From Pseudonocardia ammonioxydans (GTDB taxonomy: Bacteria; Actinomycetota; Actinomycetes; Mycobacteriales; Pseudonocardiaceae): a stretch of 50,470 nucleotides of DNA. The translations under genes were made by a program, and so were the position numbers. Positions within the stretch are counted from its first letter, which is position 1. Each line of letters opens with the position of its first letter. This document shows positions 18,038-27,184 of the stretch, piece after piece. The notes under the pieces were generated by a model, which was not told where the DNA came from, did no database searches, and worked only from the letters and a program-made list of their open reading frames with translations. Location of the stretch: assembly GCF_900115005.1 (NCBI RefSeq), contig NZ_FOUY01000042.1, positions 1 to 50,470 of the forward strand. The letters are read 5' to 3'.

Positions 18038-19188
18038 CGGTTCCGCCCCAGCTCCGCGAGCACGTCGTCGGTCGCCGACCCGAGCGGGGGGCCTGCACTG
18101 CCGCGGCGGACCGGGGTGCGGGAGAAGCGCATCGGGGACCCGAGCTGACGCACCGGGCCGAGGCCGGGATGGGTCGCGTCCCAGAAGAACTCCCGGCCGT
18201 CCAGCAGCGGATCGGTGAACACCTCGTCGTAGCCCGCGATGACCGCACACGGCACGCCGGCGTTCTGCAGGGCCGCGACGACCTCGCCGGCGCCCAGCGT
18301 GGTCGTGACCTCCTCGATCCGTTCGATCAGCTCGGTCCGGTTCGCGAGCCGGTCCGGCGCGTCGGCGAAGCGCGGGTCGGACTCCAGCGCGGTCAGCCCC
18401 AGCGCCCCGCAGAGCGCCGACCACAGCCGGGGCGTGTTCGCGCCGACCGTCACGTGACCATCGGCGGTGCGCACCGCCTGGTACGGCGCGTAGCGCTGGT
18501 GGGCGGAGCCCCGGCGGGCCGCCACCTCGCCGTCCCCGAAGTACATGCCGGCCTCCCACACGGCCAGCGAGACCCCGGACTCCAGCAGCGAGACGTCGAT
18601 GTGCTGGCCGGTGCCCGAGCGGTCCCGCTCGCGCAGCGCGGCGGTGACGGCCAGCGCCACGTACAGCGCCGTGACCAGGTCGCAGACCGGGACGCCGACC
18701 TTGACCGGGTCGCCGTCCGGGTCACCGGTGACGCTCATCAGGCCGCTCGCCGCCTGGGCCATGATGTCCAGCCCGGCGCGCCCGGACGCGGCGCCGTCCT
18801 GCCCCCAGCCCGACGCCGACGCGTACACGAGCTCCGGGCGCCGCGCGCTCAGCGCCGCCCAGCCCAGGCCCAGCCGGTCCATCGCCCCGGGCCGCAGGTT
18901 CTCCACGACCACGTCGGCGCGGTCGGCCAGCGCGAGGAACGCCTCCCGGTCGCGCTGGGTCTTCAGGTCCAGCACGACCGACTCCTTGTTCCGGTTGAGC
19001 CGCAGGAACGGCGAGCTCTCACCGTCCAGGAACGGCCCGGCCGAGCGGGTCGGGTCGCCGCCACCCGGCGGCTCGATCTTGACGACGCGGGCGCCCAGGT
19101 CGGCGAGCTGCAGGGTCGCGAACGGCGCCGCCATGAACGCGCCGACCTCGAGGACGAGCACGCCCTGCAGGGGTGGGTCGGTGGTCAT
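18034..19188 (-). CDS. CaiB/BaiF family III CoA-transferase
   Basis: A 384-residue class III CoA-transferase that moves CoA between carboxylic acids. The catalytic Asp is D141 in RAGLDIMAQAASGLM, and the N-terminal ADLGARVVKIE nucleotide-type fold is intact. A GAGGAGG Shine-Dalgarno lies just before the ATG. It is co-translated with the downstream crotonase and divergent from a GntR regulator, with a shared operator between them. The acid substrate is not readable. The nearby dicarboxylate carrier and 2-hydroxyacid dehydrogenase suggest a short di- or hydroxyacid. Confidence 0.94.
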   Translation of the reverse strand: MTTDPPLQGVLVLEVGAFMAAPFATLQLADLGARVVKIEPPGGGDPTRSAGPFLDGESSPFLRLNRNKESVVLDLKTQRDREAFLALADRADVVVENLRPGAMDRLGLGWAALSARRPELVYASASGWGQDGAASGRAGLDIMAQAASGLMSVTGDPDGDPVKVGVPVCDLVTALYVALAVTAALRERDRSGTGQHIDVSLLESGVSLAVWEAGMYFGDGEVAARRGSAHQRYAPYQAVRTADGHVTVGANTPRLWSALCGALGLTALESDPRFADAPDRLANRTELIERIEEVTTTLGAGEVVAALQNAGVPCAVIAGYDEVFTDPLLDGREFFWDATHPGLGPVRQLGSPMRFSRTPVRRGSAGPPLGSATDDVLAELGRNR

Positions 19189-19220
19189 GCACTACCTCCT
19201 CGGGCCCGGACGGACCGGGC

Positions 19221-19236
19221 TGATATACGGTATACA
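19221..19236. promoter_or_regulatory. Probable GntR operator between the caiB-like and gntR genes
   Basis: TATAC-G-GTATA (19224-19234) is a perfect inverted repeat in an AT-rich island. On the minus strand it reads TGTATACCGTATATCA and shares GTATACCGT with the site at 21592-21606. It lies 24 bases before the gntR start and overlaps likely -10 elements in both directions. Confidence 0.55.
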
Positions 19237-19257
19237 GGGATAGTGGGGGTGGAGCCG

Positions 19258-19992
19258 ATGACCACGGTCGAACACGGCGCGGGGCGGATCGTCGCACCGC
19301 CGAGCATGGCGGCGCTGGCGACCGACGCCTTGCGCGCCATGATCTTCTCCGGCGAGCTGCAGCTCGGGGAGCGGCTGGTCGAGGCCCGGCTGACCGAGCG
19401 GCTCGGCGTGTCGCGCCCGCCGCTGCGGGAGGCGCTGCAGACCCTCGCGCACGAGGGGCTGGTCGTCGTCCACCCGCGCCGGGGTGCCACCGTCCGCACG
19501 CTCACCCGGCACGACGTCTTCGAGATCGTCACCCTGCGCGAGGAGCTGGAGTCGTTCGCGGTGCGGCTGGCCCTGCCCGTGCGCTCCCCGTCCCGGCTCG
19601 AGGACTGCCGGGCCGCGCTGCGCGCGTTCGAGCAGGCGGGGCGGGCCGGCGACGGCACCCACTTCATGCAGCGCAAGTTCGAGTTCCACCTGACGCTCGT
19701 CGCGCTGGCCGGGCACGCCCGGCTGACCGAGGCCTACCGGGCGCTCTCGTTCCAGATGCTGCTCTGCTACGCCCTGAACCGGGCCGCCCGGCGCGACGTG
19801 GAGACGCTGCTGGAGAACGTCGAGCGGCACCGCGAGCTGCTCGCCGTCGTCGAGGCGGGGGACCCCGACGAGGCGCAGCGGGCCCTGGCCGAGCACGGCC
19901 ACGGCTCGTTCCTGCTCGACGTGGTCGACCAGCTCGAGGGCGGGACGCCCGAGTCCGAGGCGTGGCTCGCCGCGCGGCGCGAACGCCGATAG
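19258..19992 (+). CDS. GntR-family (FadR/FCD subfamily) transcriptional regulator
   Basis: A 244-residue regulator. The N-terminal winged helix-turn-helix is ERLVEARLTERLGVSRPPLR near residues 34-53, and the C-terminal helical FCD ligand domain holds the usual His residues that bind a metal and an organic acid. FCD regulators commonly sense carboxylic acids such as pyruvate, lactate or glycolate. ATG 19258 follows a GTGGAG site; in-frame GTGs a few codons upstream are alternatives. It very likely regulates the CaiB operon and, through a matching site, the transporter and aminotransferase genes. Confidence 0.92.
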   Translation: MTTVEHGAGRIVAPPSMAALATDALRAMIFSGELQLGERLVEARLTERLGVSRPPLREALQTLAHEGLVVVHPRRGATVRTLTRHDVFEIVTLREELESFAVRLALPVRSPSRLEDCRAALRAFEQAGRAGDGTHFMQRKFEFHLTLVALAGHARLTEAYRALSFQMLLCYALNRAARRDVETLLENVERHRELLAVVEAGDPDEAQRALAEHGHGSFLLDVVDQLEGGTPESEAWLAARRERR

Positions 19993-20018
19993 CACCCGGC
20001 CCGGTCCGGGCACCGCCG

Positions 20019-21476
20019 TCACCCCCAGCCGGGCACGACGAACAGCAGCCAGGTGGTCAGCGGGACGAGCGCGCACATGCTGAAGCCCCAGATCATCAGG
20101 CCGCGGAACACCTGGTCGGTCCGCTCCGCCGGTGCGTTGGCCACGACGAGTGCACCGCTGGTCGAGAACGGCGACGAGTCGACCACCGACGACGAGAGCG
20201 CCAGCGCGATGATCATGCCGATCGGACCGACCTGGCCGGCGAGCAGGAACGGCACGGCGAGCGGGATCAGCGCGCCGAGGATGCCGGTGGTGGAGGCGAA
20301 CGCCGACACGATCGCGCCGATCAGGCAGATGATGATCGCGGCCAGCAGCGGGGCGCCGATCCGCGTCACCAGGTTGCCCAGCCACTCGATCGTCCCGACC
20401 CGCTCCATCAGCGCCACGAACGTGACGATGCCGCAGATCAGCAGCACGGTCGGCCACGCGACCTGACCGACGGCCGCCTTCGCCGACGCCGGGGACAGCA
20501 GCGACAGCGCGGTCGCGACCGTGAGCGCGGTGAAGCCGACGTCGAGGCCGAACGCCAGCGCCCCGACCGCGAGCGCCACCAGGCCGATGATGGTGAGGAC
20601 GTGGTCCCGGTTCAGCGGGGCGTGCTCCCCGGTCCCGTCGGGGACGGGGGGCCCGGTGGTGGCGGGTGCGTCGGAGGTGGCGGGTGTATCGGCGGTGACG
20701 ACAGTGCCCACCCCCGAGGGGCCCGCTGCTGCCGGGGTGCCACCGGTCGGCGGACGGGTCCGCCCGGGGCGGGTCGAGCCGCCCCCGAGGGCCACGGAGG
20801 TGCCCGGCTCGGTGGCCAGGGCGATCGAGCCGTCGTCTTCCCGCCCGCCGTTCCCGCCCGTCGCGGAGCGGCGGATCAGATCGCGGCCGCCGAACAGGAA
20901 GAACACGATCACGCTGAGCACGGTGTTGAACACCAGGGAGGCGAGGAACAGCAGCACCGGGCTGCCGGGCAGGCCGTTGCGCTCCACCACGCCGTTGGTG
21001 ATGCTGCCGAAGATGCTCATGGGCGAGAACCCGCCCGCGCTGGCCCCGTTGATGACCAGCAGGCCCATCAGCATCGGGTTGATCCGGTGCCGGACGGCGA
21101 ACGCCATCCCGATCGGCGCGATGATCGCGACCGCGGCCGGGACGACGGCGCCGACCGCGGTGAGCACCGCGGTGACACCGAACATCACCCACGGGATCAG
21201 GGCGATCCGGCCGCCCACGGCCCGCACTGCCAGCTGGACCAGCCGGTCGACGGTGCCGTTCCCCTTCGCGATCGCGAACAGCAGCGTGACCCCCACGAGG
21301 ATCACGAACAGGTCGCCGGGGAAGCCCGCGACGATGTCGTCGGCGTCCTCCCCGACGAAGGCGGTCCCGACGACGAACGCCGCGACGAACGCGAGCGCTC
21401 CCATGTGGACGGGGAGGACCGTGGCGATCAGGAACACCAGTGCCAGTGCCACGACGGTGATGAGCTGGATGGACAT
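20019..21476 (-). CDS. MatC-like dicarboxylate carrier (SLC13/ion-transporter superfamily)
   Basis: A 485-residue membrane protein. The N-terminus (MSIQLITVVALALVFLIATV) matches the MatC N-terminal domain of malonate/dicarboxylate carriers. About eleven helices are arranged as two halves with NGASAGGFSPMSIFGS in the first and SSVVDSSPFSTSGALVVANA in the second, the paired hairpin motifs of this superfamily. A Gly/Thr/Pro-rich loop of about 80 residues joins the halves. It should import a C3-C4 dicarboxylate or similar anion for the enzymes nearby. It is convergent with gntR and divergent from the aminotransferase gene. Confidence 0.9.
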   Translation of the reverse strand: MSIQLITVVALALVFLIATVLPVHMGALAFVAAFVVGTAFVGEDADDIVAGFPGDLFVILVGVTLLFAIAKGNGTVDRLVQLAVRAVGGRIALIPWVMFGVTAVLTAVGAVVPAAVAIIAPIGMAFAVRHRINPMLMGLLVINGASAGGFSPMSIFGSITNGVVERNGLPGSPVLLFLASLVFNTVLSVIVFFLFGGRDLIRRSATGGNGGREDDGSIALATEPGTSVALGGGSTRPGRTRPPTGGTPAAAGPSGVGTVVTADTPATSDAPATTGPPVPDGTGEHAPLNRDHVLTIIGLVALAVGALAFGLDVGFTALTVATALSLLSPASAKAAVGQVAWPTVLLICGIVTFVALMERVGTIEWLGNLVTRIGAPLLAAIIICLIGAIVSAFASTTGILGALIPLAVPFLLAGQVGPIGMIIALALSSSVVDSSPFSTSGALVVANAPAERTDQVFRGLMIWGFSMCALVPLTTWLLFVVPGWG

Positions 21477-21591
21477 CGCGTCCTCGAATCCTCTGTGGTC
21501 GACGCTGACCCGGCCAGGGACGTGGTGCGGTCGTGCGCTCCTCCGCGGCGCGGTCGTCGGATCGGCTCTCCTCGACGGAAGACTGTAACCA

Positions 21592-21606
21592 GGTATACCG
21601 TCTACT
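21592..21606. promoter_or_regulatory. Second copy of the GntR-type operator motif
   Basis: GGTATACCGTCTACT lies between the divergent carrier and aminotransferase genes. TATAC-C-GTCTA differs from the inverted repeat at 19224-19234 by one arm base, and the nonamer GTATACCGT is identical. GGTATACC at 21592-21599 is also a perfect 8-base palindrome. Confidence 0.48.
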
Positions 21607-21660
21607 GGCGAGGCCGGATTTCGTCGTGCGACAGCACCCGGCCCCGACCGTGGAGGGCAC

Positions 21661-22827
21661 ATGACGTACGCGGCAGGGCGGCACTTCCTGCAGATCCCGG
21701 GTCCGACCAACGTCCCGGACCCGGTGCTCCGGGCGACGGCGGCACCGACGATCGATCACCGCGGGCCGGAGTTCCAGGCACTGGGCCACGAGCTGCTGCG
21801 CGACATCCGGCCGGTGTTCGGGACGACGAACCCGGTCGTCATCTACCCCGCCACCGGCACCGGCGCGTGGGAGGCCGCGCTGGTCAACACGTTGAGCCCG
21901 GGGGACGCGGTCCTGACCTACGAGACCGGCCACTTCGCCACGCTGTGGCAGGAGATGGCGCGCGGGCTGGGCCTCGACGTCGACGTGCTGCCGGGGGACT
22001 GGCGGCACGGCGTGGACCCGGCCGCGATCGGGGAGCGGCTGGCCGCCGACCGCGGGCACCGGATCCGGGCGGTCTGCGTGGTCCACAACGAGACCTCGAC
22101 CGGGGTGACCAGCCGGATCGCCGAGATCCGGGCGGCGATGGACGCCGCCGGGCACCCGGCGCTGCTGCTGGTCGACGCGATCTCGTCGCTGGGGGCGATC
22201 GACGTCCGGCACGACGAGTGGGGCGTCGACGTCACCGTGGCCGGCTCGCAGAAGGGGCTCATGCTCCCGCCGGGGATGAGCTTCAACGCGATCAGCGACA
22301 AGGCCCTCGAGGCGTCACGCACCGCGGGCCTGCCCCGCACGTACTGGGACTGGGGCCCGATGCTCGCCGCGAACGATCGCGGGTTCTTCCCCTACACCCC
22401 CAACACCCACCTGCTCTACGGCCTGCGCGAGGTCCTGCGGCTGCTGGACGAGGAAGGTCTGCAGAACGTGTTCGCCCGGCACGCCCGGCACGCCGAGGCC
22501 ACCCGGGCGGCGGTGCGCGGCTGGGGGCTGGAGGTGCTGTGCCTCGACGAGCGGGAGCACTCGGGCGCGCTGACCGCCGTGCTCGTGCCCGCCAACGTCG
22601 ACGCCGACAAGGTCCGCGCGCTCATCCTCGACCGGTTCGACATGTCGCTCGGCGCCGGGCTGGGCCGCCTCGCCGGGACGGTGTTCCGGATCGGGCACCT
22701 CGGTGCGTTCAACGACCTCACCCTGGCCGGGACCCTCGCGGGCGTCCAGATGGGACTGCGGCTCTCCGGTGTGCCGGTCGACCCCGGCGGGCTCGACGCG
22801 GCGCTGGAACGCCTGCAGGCCGCCTGA
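21661..22827 (+). CDS. Serine-glyoxylate / alanine-glyoxylate type aminotransferase
   Basis: A 388-residue class V PLP aminotransferase. Residues 11-19 (QIPGPTNVP) are the family start, ATGTGAWEAAL binds the cofactor phosphate, VDAISSLGAID holds the Asp that contacts the pyridine nitrogen, and GSQKGLM gives the PLP lysine at K198. It normally converts glyoxylate plus serine (or alanine) to glycine plus hydroxypyruvate. It lies 29 bases upstream of the 2-hydroxyacid dehydrogenase, which could supply glyoxylate from glycolate. Confidence 0.92.
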   Translation: MTYAAGRHFLQIPGPTNVPDPVLRATAAPTIDHRGPEFQALGHELLRDIRPVFGTTNPVVIYPATGTGAWEAALVNTLSPGDAVLTYETGHFATLWQEMARGLGLDVDVLPGDWRHGVDPAAIGERLAADRGHRIRAVCVVHNETSTGVTSRIAEIRAAMDAAGHPALLLVDAISSLGAIDVRHDEWGVDVTVAGSQKGLMLPPGMSFNAISDKALEASRTAGLPRTYWDWGPMLAANDRGFFPYTPNTHLLYGLREVLRLLDEEGLQNVFARHARHAEATRAAVRGWGLEVLCLDEREHSGALTAVLVPANVDADKVRALILDRFDMSLGAGLGRLAGTVFRIGHLGAFNDLTLAGTLAGVQMGLRLSGVPVDPGGLDAALERLQAA

Positions 22828-22856
22828 GCACCGTCGCGAGAGGAGCAGTCCCCCGG

Positions 22857-25800
22857 ATGTCCGCGACCACGCCGTCCACCACCACGCCCGCTGCCACCAC
22901 GCCGGCCGCCACCACGCCCGCCGGCACCACCGAGCCGGCCCGCCGGCTGGAGGCGGCCCTGCGCGCCCGGCTGACCGGGGAGGTCGCCGTCGACGACTAC
23001 ACCCGGCACCTGTTCTCCCGGGACGCCAGCATGTACTCGATCACGCCGCTGGCCGTGGCGTTCCCCCGCACGCACGACGACGTGGCGGCGGCCGTGCGGA
23101 CCGCCGCCGAACACGGTGTCCCGGTCGTCGCGCGCGGGGCTGGTACCAGCCTGGCCGGCCAGACCGTGGGCCCCGGGCTGGTGCTGGACCTGTCCCGGCA
23201 CCTGAACCGAATCATCGAGATCGACCCGCAGGCGCGCACCGCCGTCGTCGAGGCGGGGGTCGTGCAGGACCAGCTGAACCAGGCCGCCGCCGCGCACGGG
23301 CTGATGTTCGGGCCGGACACCTCCACCAGCAACCGGGCCACGATCGGCGGGATGATCGGCAACAACTCCGCGGGCAGCGGGTCGCTGACCTTCGGGATGA
23401 CGATCGACCACGTGCAGGCGCTCGACGTCGTGCTCGCCGACGGGTCCACCGCCCGGCTGGAGCCGGTCGACGAGACCGAGCGGCTCCGGCGCGCGGCCGC
23501 CGACACCCTCGAGGGCCGGATCCACCGCGAGCTGCCCGAGCTGGTCACCGCGCACGAGCAGGCCATCGCCGAGGGCATGCCGCTGTTCTGGCGGCGCGCC
23601 TGCGGCTACCGGCTCGACCGGCTCGCCGGCCGCGGCCGGGCGGACCCGTTCGACCTGGCGAAGTTCGTCGTCGGGGCGGAGGGCACGCTGGTGCTGGCGA
23701 CCCGCGCCGTCGTCGACCTGGTGCCGAAGCCGCAGCGCACGGTGTACGCCGTCGGCCACTTCGACACCACGCACGGGGCGATCTCGGCGACCCTGGACGC
23801 GCTGAGCTGCGACCCGCACCAGGTCGAGATGATGGACCGCACGATCCTCGAGCTGTCCAGGGCCAAGATCGAGTACGCCGACCTGGGTGACCACCTCGTC
23901 GGTGACCCGGCCGCGCTGCTGTTCGTGTCGTTCTCCGGCGACGCCCACTCCGGTGACGCCCGCTCCGAGGAGGCCGGCACCGACGAGCTGGTCGCCAAGG
24001 TCGACGCCCTGGCCGACCTGTGGGAACGGCACGGGCACGGCTACCACACGCTCAAGCTGGTCACCCCGGCGCAGCAGGCCGCGCTGCTGAAGGTCCGCAA
24101 GGCGAGCCTCGGGCTGCTGATGGCGGCCGGCGAGGGCACCCGGCGGCCGCTGGCGTTCATCGAGGACACCGCCGTCGCCCCGGAGCACCTGGCCGCCTAC
24201 ACCGAGCGGCTCGCCGCGATCCTCGACGAGCACGGGCTGCAGGCCGGGTTCTACGGCCACTGCTCGGTCGGCTGCCTGCACATCCGGCCGTTCGTCGACC
24301 TCACCGACCCCGAGCAGGTCGCGACCATGCGGACGGTCGCGGAGAAGGTCAAGAACCTGGTCGCCGAGTACGGCGGGGTCAACTCCAGCGAACACGGCGA
24401 CGGCCTGGCCCGCTCCGAGTTCAACCGCGAGATCTTCGGTGACGAGCTCTACGAGGCGATGCGCGCGGTCAAACGGATCTTCGACCCGGCCGGCGTGCTG
24501 AACCCCGGCAAGATCGTCGACGCGCCCCCGATGACCGACAACCTGCGCGACCGCGACGCGCTGCCCCCGGCCCGGCCGCTGCGGACCGCGCTGTCGTTCG
24601 AGGTCATCGGCGCGGGCGGGGGCACGACCATGCGCGACGCCGCCGACCGGTGCATGAACATCGGGCTGTGCCGCAAGGCGACCGGCGGGGTGATGTGCCC
24701 GTCGTACCAGGTCACGCTCCAGGAGGAGCACTCCACCCGGGGCCGGGCGAACGCGCTGGTCAAGGCGCTGTCCGAACCCGACCCGGCCGCCGCGCTGGGC
24801 GACGAGCGGCTGCACGAGATCCTCGACCTCTGCCTGGGCTGCAAGGCGTGCAAGAGCGAGTGCCCGATGAGCGTCGACCTGGCCGCGCTGAAGTCCGAGG
24901 CGCTGCACCACCGGAACGAGCAGCACGGCACGCCGCTGCGGTCGCGCCTGTTCGGTGCGATCCGCGCGCTGAACCGGATCGGCTCCGCCACCGCGCCGCT
25001 GTCGAACCTGCCGGCCCGGATCGGCCCGCTGCGCAGGCTGCTGGAACGGACCGCCGGGATCACCGCGGCCCGGCCGCTGCCCCGGTTCGCGCGGGAGAAC
25101 CTGGTGCGCTGGGACCGGCGCCGGGACCGCCCCGCGCCGGGCTCCGCCGGCACCGTGACCTGGCTCGCCGACTCGTTCACCACCTACACCGAGCCGCACA
25201 TCGGGCGGGCCGCGATCGAGCTGCTCGAACGGGCCGGGTGGGCCGTCGAGCTGGCCGCGGGCGGCTGCTGCGGCCGGGCGGCCCTGTCGAAGGGCCTGCT
25301 CGACGAGGCCCGGCGCGCGGCGTCCGGCCTGGTCGGCGCGCTGGCCCACGGCACCGGGCCCGGCACGCCGATCGTCGGGTGCGAACCGTCGTGCGTGTTC
25401 ACCCTGCGCGACGAGTCCCTGGCGCTGCTCGGACGCACCGCGCAGGCCGAGCAGGTCGCCGCGCGGGTCCGGCAGGTCGAGGAGCTGCTGATCACGGCGA
25501 TCGACGACGGCGTGCTGGTGCTGCCGCAGCGGTCCTGGCTGAGCGGGCGGCGGGTCGTGTTCCACGGGCACTGCCACCAGAAGGCCGAGGTCGGCACGGC
25601 GGCGACGGTGGGCCTGCTGCGCCGGGTCCCGGGGCTCGACGTCGCCGAGATCGACGCCGGCTGCTGCGGGATGGCCGGGTCGTTCGGCTTCGAGGCCGAG
25701 CACTACGCGACCTCGATGGCCGTCGGCCGGGACCGGCTGTTCCCGGCGATCGGGGCCGAGCCCGCCGGGACGCTCGTCGCGGCGACCGGGGTCTCCTGCC

Positions 25801-25877
25801 GCCAGCAGATCTTCCACGGGGCCGGGCGGACCGCGTGGCACCCGCTGGAGCTCGTGCGCTCGGCGCTCGGGGACTGA
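22857..25877 (+). CDS. Fused FAD-linked oxidase and Fe-S subunit (GlcD-GlcF/D-2-hydroxyacid dehydrogenase type)
   Basis: A 1006-residue fusion. After a Thr/Pro/Ala tail (residues 2-26) comes a PCMH-type FAD domain (VARGAGTSLAGQ at 92-102, STSNRATIGGMIGNNSAG at 156-173) and an FAD-oxidase C domain. A ferredoxin-like part has Cys599/605/613 and Cys659/662/665/669. Two CCG domains (CCG near 803 and 938) bind a further cluster. Fusions of this kind oxidise glycolate, D-lactate or other D-2-hydroxyacids and pass electrons to quinone at the membrane. A GAGGAG site precedes the ATG. A small hairpin with both stop codons in its arms (25874-25891) separates it from the convergent GT4 gene. Confidence 0.94.
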   Translation: MSATTPSTTTPAATTPAATTPAGTTEPARRLEAALRARLTGEVAVDDYTRHLFSRDASMYSITPLAVAFPRTHDDVAAAVRTAAEHGVPVVARGAGTSLAGQTVGPGLVLDLSRHLNRIIEIDPQARTAVVEAGVVQDQLNQAAAAHGLMFGPDTSTSNRATIGGMIGNNSAGSGSLTFGMTIDHVQALDVVLADGSTARLEPVDETERLRRAAADTLEGRIHRELPELVTAHEQAIAEGMPLFWRRACGYRLDRLAGRGRADPFDLAKFVVGAEGTLVLATRAVVDLVPKPQRTVYAVGHFDTTHGAISATLDALSCDPHQVEMMDRTILELSRAKIEYADLGDHLVGDPAALLFVSFSGDAHSGDARSEEAGTDELVAKVDALADLWERHGHGYHTLKLVTPAQQAALLKVRKASLGLLMAAGEGTRRPLAFIEDTAVAPEHLAAYTERLAAILDEHGLQAGFYGHCSVGCLHIRPFVDLTDPEQVATMRTVAEKVKNLVAEYGGVNSSEHGDGLARSEFNREIFGDELYEAMRAVKRIFDPAGVLNPGKIVDAPPMTDNLRDRDALPPARPLRTALSFEVIGAGGGTTMRDAADRCMNIGLCRKATGGVMCPSYQVTLQEEHSTRGRANALVKALSEPDPAAALGDERLHEILDLCLGCKACKSECPMSVDLAALKSEALHHRNEQHGTPLRSRLFGAIRALNRIGSATAPLSNLPARIGPLRRLLERTAGITAARPLPRFARENLVRWDRRRDRPAPGSAGTVTWLADSFTTYTEPHIGRAAIELLERAGWAVELAAGGCCGRAALSKGLLDEARRAASGLVGALAHGTGPGTPIVGCEPSCVFTLRDESLALLGRTAQAEQVAARVRQVEELLITAIDDGVLVLPQRSWLSGRRVVFHGHCHQKAEVGTAATVGLLRRVPGLDVAEIDAGCCGMAGSFGFEAEHYATSMAVGRDRLFPAIGAEPAGTLVAATGVSCRQQIFHGAGRTAWHPLELVRSALGD

Positions 25878-25887
25878 GCGCTGCTGC

Positions 25888-27048
25888 TCAGCCCTGTGCG
25901 AGGGCGCCCGGGGTGTCCAGCTCGGCCGGGTCCGGGGCACCCGCGTGGCCCAGCGCGCTGTGGTACACCTCGCCCAGCCGGGCCGCCCACCGCGACACCT
26001 CGAAGCGGTCCAGGAACCGGGACCGGGCCGCGGCGCCGCGCCGGGCCCGCAGCTCCGGGTCGCGCACCATCCGCACCAGCTCGTCGGAGATGTGCGCCGA
26101 GGACACCGGGGTGAGCGCGCCCGTGTCCCGGGTGACGATCTCCGGGATCCCGCCGACCCGGGTCGCCACGGCCGGTGTCCCGGTGCCCTGCCCGAGCACG
26201 AGCATCCGCGGCATCGTGTCGTGCCGGGTCGTGTGCAGCTGGATGTCGGCACCGCGCAGCAGCACGAGCGGGTCGGTGCTGCGGCGGAACGTGACCCGAC
26301 CGGACAGCGCCTCGTCGCCGGCCACCCGCGACTCCAGCCAGCGGCGCAACGGCCCGTCGCCGCCGAGCACCACGGTGAGCGGCTCCTCCGGCGGCAGCTC
26401 CGCGATCGCGTCGAGCAGCATGTCCTGCCCCTGCCCGCGGCGCATCGGCGCCACCGAGACGGCGACGACCTCGTCGTCGTCGACACCGAGCCCGCGGCGC
26501 AGCCGCAGCACCTCCTCCGGGGAGCCGGTGCCCGGGTCGGCGGCGCCGTCGGGGATGACCGAGAGCCCGGCCACCGACCCGGCGACGCGCCGGTACCAGT
26601 CGCGCTGCAGCGCCGACGTGGCGATCGTGCGGGTCATGAACCGCTTGCGGGCGAGGGTCTTCGCCGTGCGGCGCAGGTGGTCGACGCGGTCGGCGGGCTC
26701 GGCGTGGATGTGGTGCAGCGTCGAGACCGCGGGCACCCGCAGCCGGGCCGCCGCGGCCGAGCCGACGACGTCGGGCCGGGTCCCGTGGGTGTGGACCAGG
26801 TCGACGCCGTGCGCGCGCAGCGCCCCGACGACCTTGAACACGGCGCGCGGGTCCCACGGCGCGACGTTGAGCTCCACCGGCGCCGCGCCGGCCCGGCCGA
26901 GCCGGGTGGCGGCGTCGGAGTGCCCGGAGGGGGTCAGGGCCACGACCACGACCTCGAAACCGGCGGCCGGGGCGGCCCCGGCCAGGTCGGCGAGTGCGGC
27001 GGCGGCGCCCCGGTCGTCGAGGGACTCGACGAGATGTCCGATCTTCAC
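25888..27048 (-). CDS. Family 4 glycosyltransferase
   Basis: A 386-residue GT-B enzyme. The N-terminal acceptor domain starts MKIGHLVESLDDRGAA and contains VDLVHTHGTRPD. The C-terminal donor domain has VLGGDGPLRRWLE and the EX7E-like region GTPAVATRVGGIPEIV. It is a retaining GT4, probably transferring a hexose to a lipid or polysaccharide; the acceptor is unknown. It is divergent from cobF, with no functional link visible. Confidence 0.9.
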   Translation of the reverse strand: MKIGHLVESLDDRGAAAALADLAGAAPAAGFEVVVVALTPSGHSDAATRLGRAGAAPVELNVAPWDPRAVFKVVGALRAHGVDLVHTHGTRPDVVGSAAAARLRVPAVSTLHHIHAEPADRVDHLRRTAKTLARKRFMTRTIATSALQRDWYRRVAGSVAGLSVIPDGAADPGTGSPEEVLRLRRGLGVDDDEVVAVSVAPMRRGQGQDMLLDAIAELPPEEPLTVVLGGDGPLRRWLESRVAGDEALSGRVTFRRSTDPLVLLRGADIQLHTTRHDTMPRMLVLGQGTGTPAVATRVGGIPEIVTRDTGALTPVSSAHISDELVRMVRDPELRARRGAAARSRFLDRFEVSRWAARLGEVYHSALGHAGAPDPAELDTPGALAQG

Positions 27049-27171
27049 AGCTTCGGCCTCCCGGAAGTGCAGCGGTGACGTCGGTCGGCGGTTCCCGAGA
27101 CACTACCGAGTGACGACGGTCCGTGACGGACGTGGCATCGCCCGCGGCGGCCCTGGGCCGGGTGGGTCCAC

Positions 27172-27177
27172 TACGGT
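27172..27177 (+). promoter_or_regulatory. Candidate leaderless -10 box of cobF
   Basis: TACGGT ends exactly seven bases before the GTG start of cobF. The same hexamer stands eight bases before the cobD ATG (33700-33705), so the two cobalamin genes appear to share a promoter type without a ribosome binding site. Confidence 0.45.
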
Positions 27178-27184
27178 CACCGCT

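Noticed and set aside
22416..26486. Very long open frame (over 1300 codons) on the minus strand
   Set aside because: It runs antisense to the aminotransferase and dehydrogenase genes, has no recognisable domain and the composition of a high-GC shadow frame; both sense genes have intact motifs.
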